64,000 bases of DNA, taken from Acinetobacter sp. ANC 4648 (GTDB lineage: Bacteria; Pseudomonadota; Gammaproteobacteria; Pseudomonadales; Moraxellaceae). The position numbers and the translations under genes are program-made. The stretch covers positions 62,001 through 126,000 of the forward strand of contig NZ_NEGI01000005.1 of the NCBI RefSeq assembly GCF_002135345.1, read 5' to 3'. This document shows positions 58,752 through 64,000 of the stretch, piece after piece; within the stretch, counting starts at the first letter, position 1, and every line of letters starts with the position of its first letter. Under the pieces are notes generated by a model that was not told where the DNA came from, made no database searches, and saw only the letters and a program-made list of their open reading frames with translations.

Positions 58752-59279
58752 ATGAAAAAACTAAACATAATCTTAGTATTCTTATCTATCATTCATATTT
58801 CAGGATGCTCACAAAATCAAAACAAGGTAAATGATAATAAAAGTAGTTCAGAATCGGCTATATCGAATACAATATTTACAATCAAAAATTCAGACGATGT
58901 GACTAAAGATTTTGCTGCTCTACAATCAATACCTGTTTTGGCTGAATCAGAAAACACTGATTTCCGCTATCAAATTATTGATGCTATGCATAATAAAGAT
59001 TATAAAAAAGCTCATCTAATTCTAAATCAAATGAAAAACTTTACTCAAAAATACAATCAACAATTAGATCATCTTGATATTAAAAGTTCAGAAGTAAATA
59101 ATCTAAGAGACTTATTAAAAGAATTTAACCAACTTGCTATCAAGGTAACCGAACACAGTATTCAAGAAAATATGGATAAAAATCAATCCAGTGCTCTTGA
59201 ACAAAAAATGGAAGAAATTATGTTTAAAATAGATGCGCAAACAAAGTTAATTGAACAGAATATTTCAAAAAAAACCTGA
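58752..59279 (+). CDS. Lipoprotein of unknown function
   Basis: 175 residues. The signal peptide ends in the lipobox ISGC with lipidated Cys19, followed by an Asn/Ser-rich linker and a helical domain with charged heptads (residues 80-170) ending KKT. This suggests a coiled coil in the periplasm. I do not recognise the family. It lies between an MFS and a TauE/SafE gene on the same strand, but with 147- and 97-base gaps. Confidence 0.75.
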   Translation: MKKLNIILVFLSIIHISGCSQNQNKVNDNKSSSESAISNTIFTIKNSDDVTKDFAALQSIPVLAESENTDFRYQIIDAMHNKDYKKAHLILNQMKNFTQKYNQQLDHLDIKSSEVNNLRDLLKEFNQLAIKVTEHSIQENMDKNQSSALEQKMEEIMFKIDAQTKLIEQNISKKT

Positions 59280-59376
59280 TTAATCATTTTACTTAGATTT
59301 ATTACATGCTATTCGCTATGGTTTTGAATAGTGTTTAAGTTACAATTGTGCATCATTATTTAAGCATGCTTTGAAG

Positions 59377-60102
59377 ATGATTTATATCGCACTTGCCATT
59401 ATCGGTATTTTCTCTGGAATAATAAGTGGTGTAGTCGGAACTGGTTCATCCATTATTTTATTACCTATCTTAGCTTATATTTTTAGTGCGAAATTAGCCG
59501 TTCCTATCATGGCAATTGCATCAATCATGGGAAATATTTCTCGTGTAATTATTTGGCGTAAAGATCTAAATATTAAAGCATTTTTACTATTTACAAGTTT
59601 AGGTATTCCTGCAACTATTTTGGGTGCAAATACTCTTTGGATTCTACCCGCTCAACTATCTAATCTTTTTATTGGATTATTTTTCTTTTTACTCATTCCA
59701 TTAAGACATTATGTAAAACAAAAAAACTTACATATTAAAAATTGGCAAATGGTTATTGCTGGTGGATTGCTTGGATTCATTACAGGAGTTGTTTTTTCAA
59801 CTGGACCACTTTTATTACCTGTATTTAATGGATTTGGATTAACCAAAGGTGCTCTTTTAGCAACTGAAGCAGCTGCATCTTTTGCTATCTATTTTACTAA
59901 AAGCTTAACTTTTGGAGCTTTGGGTGTTTTACAGCAGAATATTTTATTTGCGGGTATTATGGTAGGATCTTCCTTAATTATCGGAAATTATATCGGTAAA
60001 GTGTTTGTGTTAAAGATGTCAGAAAAAATGTTTAATTTTTTACTGGATAGTATGTTAGTAATTGCTGGATTATCAATGATAGGCACTGCATTTTATAAAT
60101 AA
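59377..60102 (+). CDS. TauE/SafE family permease
   Basis: 242-residue inner membrane protein with about eight transmembrane helices. It has the duplicated TauE/SafE (DUF81) pattern: GIFSGIISGVVGTGSSIILLPILAY in the first half and GLLGFITGVVFSTGPLLLPVF in the second. Family members export sulfite, sulfoacetate or similar anions; this substrate is unknown. The start is uncertain: ATG at 59377 is used, and a TTG six bases upstream is possible. Confidence 0.85.
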   Translation: MIYIALAIIGIFSGIISGVVGTGSSIILLPILAYIFSAKLAVPIMAIASIMGNISRVIIWRKDLNIKAFLLFTSLGIPATILGANTLWILPAQLSNLFIGLFFFLLIPLRHYVKQKNLHIKNWQMVIAGGLLGFITGVVFSTGPLLLPVFNGFGLTKGALLATEAAASFAIYFTKSLTFGALGVLQQNILFAGIMVGSSLIIGNYIGKVFVLKMSEKMFNFLLDSMLVIAGLSMIGTAFYK

Positions 60103-60266
60103 GATAAAATTAATTCATTTCTTGACGATGATCATAAATTAAAAGACACAAGCCAAACAGTAAAATTTTATTATTAAATAATAATTATTTGAAGTAAAAA
60201 GTCGCTATTATACTTGTATCGGTTTTTAAAAAACCAATCTAACCGTAGTATAATTAATAGCTTAAT

Positions 60267-60300
60267 ATTATGATTGTTTTTAAAGTTAGACAATCATAAT
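60267..60300. repeat. 11-bp perfect inverted repeat
   Basis: ATTATGATTGT at 60267-60277 pairs with 60290-60300 across 12 bases. It lies just beyond the 3' end of the oxidoreductase remnant and may be its old terminator, or an unrelated operator. Confidence 0.6.
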
Positions 60301-60317
60301 ACGATCAAAGAACATAT

Positions 60318-60551
60318 CTAGGCTGTAGGCCAATTAGCCTTTACAATCCGATGATCTTTAACAGATGAACGCATTATATCGTCAAGTAATTGGCTAAGAC
60401 GAGCTGCATGAGCAAAATCACTAACAGTACGTTTTCTTGTCAAAATATCTTCATAAAATGCATCATAAAGTCGAATCGTATTAAAGCTACGAGGCTTTTC
60501 TGGTACAACTAGTTTGAAGTGCTGTAATCGAAAAATGAAAATAAAGTCTTT
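60318..60551 (-). pseudogene. C-terminal remnant of a Gfo/Idh/MocA-like oxidoreductase
   Basis: A minus-strand frame open for 77 codons, ending at TAG (60318-60320), encodes a protein-like sequence with no start codon of its own. It reads HFKLVVPEKPRSFNTIRLYD, then AFYEDILTRKRTVSDFAHAA, then RLSQLLDDIMRSSVKDHRIV. This resembles the final helix of Gfo/Idh/MocA family dehydrogenases, where a (D/E)F-x(4)-R-x(2)-(Q/K)LLD-x-I-x(2)S pattern is common. The rest of the gene is absent upstream, so it is a deletion relic. The family assignment is by pattern only. Confidence 0.65.
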
Positions 60552-60720
60552 TTAATAAGAGAAGAAAAATAGGAATTCAGATCAGATCAAGCGATAATCT
60601 GTATTCTTTCTGGAAATTAAAAATATCTTTTTACCACTCTAAATATGCCTTAAAAATGTCCAAATAAATCATAGCCTAAATATTGAACATATGGTAAATA
60701 TTATAAAAAAGGGAGACTAC

Positions 60721-61476
60721 ATGAAAACTAAAACATATTTATATCTTTCAATGGGTATCCTACTTAATCAAACTGCTATGGCAGAAAGCTTTATAGAAAC
60801 CTTTCAAGGTGCCCCAAAGCTAAATGTTAACTTATATGTATTCGCTGCAGATGTTAATGGTTCAATAAGTCAGGGCAATATTAATTATGATGTAGATCAG
60901 CCTTTTAAGGAAACGATAAAAGAATTAGATAGCTCATTTATGGCACATGCCGATCTTTCTAAAGGGAAATGGGGGCTTTTTGCAGATAAGCAAATTGTAA
61001 AAACCGCACAAAATAAGAATGCAATGAATCTACCGATTGCCTTAAATACAAAGTTAGATCAGAGTAGTTATGGCATTTATTACCAAGCTTATATTTCCCC
61101 TTATGTTACATCTAAAAGTCAGCCAAAGTTAATCATTGAACCAACTATCGGTGTGCACAATACTAAAGCTGAAGCAACCCTTGGTGTTTTGAATAAAACA
61201 GCAAAAATAGATACTTCATGGGATGAGTTTTTTTGGGGATCTCGATTTAAATATAATTTTGATTCGCCTTGGAATTTAGCTTCAGAAGTCACTTTTGGTG
61301 TAGAAAATACAATTTCTGCTCAAGCTTATTTAGGGTATCGAATTCCTATTATGAACCGGAATTTAAACTTAAGAGTTGGTTATCGGTATTTTGAACAAGA
61401 TTATAAATCTAATCATTTCCAGTGGGATATTCAGCAACATGGGCCAGTTATAGGCATGAACTTACCAATTTTCTAA
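60721..61476 (+). CDS. Outer membrane beta-barrel protein paired with Ntn hydrolase
   Basis: 251 residues from the ATG at 60721, which follows a GGGAG site. A signal peptide (cleavage near AMA/ESF) is followed by about ten amphipathic beta-strands with alternating aromatics, including MAHADLSKGKWGLFADKQIV and the late RVGYRYFEQDYKSN, ending in FQWDIQQHGPVIGMNLPIF. I expect a small outer membrane barrel. It is 12 bases before the hydrolase gene, so one operon is clear. The family name is not known to me; a role in substrate entry is inference. Confidence 0.78.
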   Translation: MKTKTYLYLSMGILLNQTAMAESFIETFQGAPKLNVNLYVFAADVNGSISQGNINYDVDQPFKETIKELDSSFMAHADLSKGKWGLFADKQIVKTAQNKNAMNLPIALNTKLDQSSYGIYYQAYISPYVTSKSQPKLIIEPTIGVHNTKAEATLGVLNKTAKIDTSWDEFFWGSRFKYNFDSPWNLASEVTFGVENTISAQAYLGYRIPIMNRNLNLRVGYRYFEQDYKSNHFQWDIQQHGPVIGMNLPIF

Positions 61477-61488
61477 AAGGGTTAAACA

Positions 61489-62535
61489 ATGAATAATATA
61501 ATGAAAAAAGTAATTTTTACTGCTGGGCTTTTAGTAGCTGCAGGAGCTGCTATGGCATGTACTCGCGTCGTTTATTTAGGTGAGAATGAAATCATTACTG
61601 CTCGCTCTATGGACTGGAAACAAGATGTGGGAACAGACTTATGGATTTTACCCAATAATGTTAAACGGACTGGATTAGCTGGCCCCAATTCAATTCAATG
61701 GACATCTAAATATGGTAGTGTTGTCGCAACAGGTTATGATGTTTCTACTACAGATGGTGTCAATGAAAAAGGCTTGGTTGCTAATTTATTATGGTTGGTA
61801 GAATCTGAATATCCAGATGCTAAAAATAATAAAAAACCACCATTAAGCATTTCACTATGGGCACAATACGTTTTAGATAACTATGCAACTGTTGATGAAG
61901 CGATCAAAGCTTTAGAAAAAGAACCATTCATTGTCGTAACAGACATGGTACCAGGTGACAAACGATTAACCACTCTACATTTATCAATCTCTGATGCATC
62001 AGGTGATAGTGCAATTATTGAATATATTAATGGGAAACAGGTCATTCACCACAATCGTAAATATCAGGTAATGACCAACTCACCCATATTTGATCAGCAA
62101 TTAGCGCTAAATACTTATTGGCAGCAAATTGGTGGAACAGTAATGCTACCAGGAACGAACCGTGCTTCTGATCGCTTTGCCCGTGCTTCATTTTATATTG
62201 ATGCCATTCCTAAAAATGCCAGTCATGAACATTCTTTAGCAAGTGTGTTTGGTGTGATTCGGAATGTTTCAGTTCCTTTTGGTCTTAACACAGCAGAAGA
62301 ACCTAATATTTCCTCTACACGCTGGCGCACAGTTGTAGACCATAAAAGAGGTTTATATTTCTTTGAGTCAGCTGTATCACCAAATACGTTTTGGGTCGAC
62401 TTAAAAGATATTAATTTTAACGATGGCAAATCAAAAAAATTAGAATTAGGTAAAGATCAAGCAATAATATATGCAGGAAAAGCTAACTCATCATTTAAAG
62501 TGACCAAGCCTTTTGAATTCTTAGGTATTAAATAA
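61489..62535 (+). CDS. Secreted choloylglycine hydrolase-like Ntn amidase
   Basis: 348 residues. The signal peptide is cut directly before Cys24 (AMA/CTRVVY), which would then be the N-terminal nucleophile of a linear-amide C-N hydrolase (penicillin V acylase/bile salt hydrolase family). Conserved partners are visible: Arg39 and Asp42 in ARSMDW, Asn in VMTNSPIF, and Arg in STRWRTVV. The enzyme should act in the periplasm. The substrate (bile salt, penicillin V, N-acyl homoserine lactone) is unknown. It has a good AAGGG site and ends at a terminator. Confidence 0.9.
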   Translation: MNNIMKKVIFTAGLLVAAGAAMACTRVVYLGENEIITARSMDWKQDVGTDLWILPNNVKRTGLAGPNSIQWTSKYGSVVATGYDVSTTDGVNEKGLVANLLWLVESEYPDAKNNKKPPLSISLWAQYVLDNYATVDEAIKALEKEPFIVVTDMVPGDKRLTTLHLSISDASGDSAIIEYINGKQVIHHNRKYQVMTNSPIFDQQLALNTYWQQIGGTVMLPGTNRASDRFARASFYIDAIPKNASHEHSLASVFGVIRNVSVPFGLNTAEEPNISSTRWRTVVDHKRGLYFFESAVSPNTFWVDLKDINFNDGKSKKLELGKDQAIIYAGKANSSFKVTKPFEFLGIK

Positions 62536-62570
62536 GAATCAACATTTAATATCGTATTGCTTATACGGAG

Positions 62571-62594
62571 AAAGCCCCCGAAAGGGCTTTTTTT
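62571..62594 (+). terminator. Terminator of the barrel-hydrolase operon
   Basis: AAAGCCC at 62571-62577 pairs with GGGCTTT at 62584-62590, followed by a T run, 35 bases after the hydrolase stop. Confidence 0.92.
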
Positions 62595-62748
62595 AATAAT
62601 AATTTTTTTACTTTCTCAGCCATGCACCAAATTCAGCATCGTTCGACTACCCTCTTTTATTCAGACATCAAACTGATATAAAAAATAATTTGGGTATTTC
62701 CTAATGTACGATTAGGTTTTTTTAGCGGCCAAAATGTTTGGCTTATCA

Positions 62749-63303
62749 TTATTGAGGTGTTTTAATCAATTTACTGACGTCATACCCATAGTTTTTTGCA
62801 GTATTTAAATATGATTGATAAGTTGCTTCATCAATTTTTGCATCACGTGACAAAATCCATAAATATTTATCATTTGGACCACCAACTAAAGCAACTTTAT
62901 AGTCTGGATCAATACGCAGTATCCAATAATCTCCTTTAGTAAAGGGTAACCATCTTAGGCCTTTTGGCAGAAAACTTACTTTAAGTTTACTGTTACCACT
63001 ATTTTTTGGATAAGCAACACCTATTGAGCTAATCATTTCACCAGTTGCTGTACGACAGCTATTTAATACTGATATGGTTTGATCCGTATTTACACCATAT
63101 TGTGCCGTGGTATTTGATGCACATTTACGCTGAAAATAGTTTGGTAAATGGGCGATTTCATACCACTTACCTATATATTGTTGAAGATCTATTTTTTCGA
63201 CAGCTTGTGGAGCCTTAGTTTCAGCATGAGATGTGACTGTTAGCATTAAACTACTGATTCCAAAAACCATGCCCTTACAAATTGATTTGATTAGCGTATT
63301 CAT
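62749..63303 (-). CDS. blc: Lipocalin family protein (Blc-like), periplasmic
   Basis: 184 residues. The signal peptide ends near SHA/ETK and has no lipobox Cys, unlike E. coli Blc, so it is likely soluble. Signatures are GKWYEIAHLPNYFQRKC, GDYWILRIDPDYKVALVGGPNDKYLWILSR and a C-terminal helix. It is paralogous to the truncated lipocalin at the window start. It lies 52 bases after the TIGR03643 gene on the same strand, so the two may be cotranscribed. Confidence 0.93.
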   Translation of the reverse strand: MNTLIKSICKGMVFGISSLMLTVTSHAETKAPQAVEKIDLQQYIGKWYEIAHLPNYFQRKCASNTTAQYGVNTDQTISVLNSCRTATGEMISSIGVAYPKNSGNSKLKVSFLPKGLRWLPFTKGDYWILRIDPDYKVALVGGPNDKYLWILSRDAKIDEATYQSYLNTAKNYGYDVSKLIKTPQ

Positions 63304-63336
63304 CTTTTTACCTTAATAGTTTATGCACCTAGAATA

Positions 63337-63348
63337 GTACACGTGAAC
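63337..63348. promoter_or_regulatory. Imperfect palindrome before blc
   Basis: GTACACGTGAAC at 63337-63348 is palindromic at ten of 12 positions, with a perfect CACGTG core. It lies in the 52-base gap between the TIGR03643 stop and the blc start. It is a candidate binding site only. Confidence 0.35.
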
Positions 63349-63355
63349 AAAATAT

Positions 63356-63619
63356 TCATTGATGCTTATATTGATGACTAGAATAAGCTCGACTGATATC
63401 AGGTATACGTAAATGTAAGTGCTTCGTTTTACGACCGGTTACTCGTTTACGCCATAGTTTAAAGCTACCTGACTTTAGATTTTGGCGCATAAATTGGATA
63501 ACAGCAGATTCATTTAAGCTATATTCACGTTGAATAGCTTCAAATGGCGTTCGATCCTCCCATGCCATTTCAATAATCCGAGATACATCAGCATCAATTA
63601 CTTTTTTAGTACTTAGCAT
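63356..63619 (-). CDS. TIGR03643 / DUF2805 family protein
   Basis: 87 residues from the ATG at 63617-63619, with an AGGAG site seven bases upstream; the longer frame to 63676 lacks one. The family core is IIEMAWEDRTPFEAIQREYSLNESAV, then FMRQNLKSGSFKLWRKRV and GRKTKHLHLR. The first part resembles a helix-turn-helix, and the second is very basic, so DNA or RNA binding is likely. Function is unknown. Members are often near lipocalin and photolyase/cryptochrome genes in other gamma-proteobacteria; here a lipocalin follows. Confidence 0.88.
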   Translation of the reverse strand: MLSTKKVIDADVSRIIEMAWEDRTPFEAIQREYSLNESAVIQFMRQNLKSGSFKLWRKRVTGRKTKHLHLRIPDISRAYSSHQYKHQ

Positions 63620-64000
63620 ACTGTTACTCCTATACTTTCTAAAGTAAGACTTCGAAATAAAACTGTAACTCATCACAATCTATAAATCGGATAGAATATC
63701 TCTAATAATATTAATTTAACATAATGCTCGACATACACAACACTCTTAATATTTAGATAAAATCAAATCGAAAGCTTTCCTAGATTAATTAAAGTTTGGT
63801 TATAAGAAAACCTATTAACCGTATTCTAGGTTTTAAGTGCAAGCTTATTCACTGAGGAATATAGTGTTGAGGAATTTATTAAAAATAGGTTGGCGTAACA
63901 AAGCCCTATAGCTGTAAGAACTTATGAGTATGTATAATAGTTTACCAAGTTAAAGTCTCCATTTTTATCAGCATACATCAGTCATTTGAGGCATATAATA
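63620..64000. other. Right-edge intergenic sequence
   Basis: 381 AT-rich bases. I see an 8-bp hairpin AAAACCTA (63807-63814) with TAGGTTTT (63827-63834) and no supportable ORF or RNA gene. The next gene lies beyond the window. Confidence 0.5.

Larger units (their letters stand above)
60103..60720. other. Long intergenic region holding a gene remnant
   Basis: About 620 bases. The middle holds the remnant of an oxidoreductase gene (60318-60551) and a dyad at 60267-60300. The rest is AT-rich with no ORF that I can support. The final part carries the promoter of the beta-barrel/hydrolase operon, with a GGGAG ribosome site at 60711-60715. Confidence 0.6.

Noticed and set aside
59366-59374. Two-codon frame ATG CTT TGA before the TauE/SafE gene
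   Set aside because: Too short to call, and no ribosome site precedes it.
63807-63834. AAAACCTA/TAGGTTTT hairpin at the right edge
   Set aside because: Could be a terminator of an unseen gene or chance; no gene context is available within the window.

Overview
The window is an ordinary low-G+C chromosomal segment from a gamma-proteobacterium of the genus Acinetobacter. The genus call rests on a clear carO outer membrane protein gene, the gene order lepA-lepB-DUF4845-rnc-era-lipoprotein-recO-pdxJ-miaE, and the style of the housekeeping proteins. The species cannot be fixed by eye. I see no rRNA, CRISPR array, intact insertion sequence or prophage.

Layout. 1-10 kb: the 3'-truncated gene of a periplasmic lipocalin, uvrB, a macro-like conserved protein, a diguanylate cyclase with a duplicated sensor domain, an aspartate aminotransferase, a drug/metabolite exporter and several small enzymes. 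10.2-17.6 kb: tRNA-Asn, then one long minus-strand operon for translation, secretion, RNA processing and DNA repair (lepA, lepB, DUF4845, rnc, era, a small lipoprotein, recO, pdxJ, miaE). 17.9-25 kb: a thioesterase, a periplasmic Do-type protease, nadB, a hotdog protein, and the pabC-mltG-tmk operon. 25-30.5 kb: a sulfate assimilation cluster (sbp, an RBBP9-type hydrolase, cysT, cysW, cysA, cysB).

30.6-41 kb: a FadL-like porin, carO, dapD, queE-queC, a small secreted Cys protein, a Dph6-like ATP pyrophosphatase, a Bcp peroxiredoxin, a LysE-type exporter with its divergent LysR regulator, an NadM-like adenylyltransferase, an enoyl-CoA hydratase, a nitroreductase and a YqfO-like protein. 41-55.4 kb: a DUF3885 protein, an unlisted 42-residue membrane miniprotein, purL, a DUF962 protein, two tandem CYTH-CHAD paralogues, a DUF3144 protein, a large M16 protease and a PhzF protein. 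55.5-64 kb is more accessory: a cystine transporter, an MFS carrier, a lipoprotein, a TauE/SafE permease, the remnant of an oxidoreductase gene, a beta-barrel plus Ntn-hydrolase operon, a second lipocalin and a TIGR03643 (DUF2805) protein.

The observations most worth follow-up are: the CYTH-CHAD pair, in which each copy appears to have lost the motif residues the other keeps; the secreted Ntn-hydrolase with its own outer membrane protein; the hydrolase embedded in the sulfate transporter operon; a 9-C tract inside recO; the 42-residue membrane protein; and the Gfo/Idh/MocA-like gene remnant. I did not find a convincing wholly new defence or mobile system.
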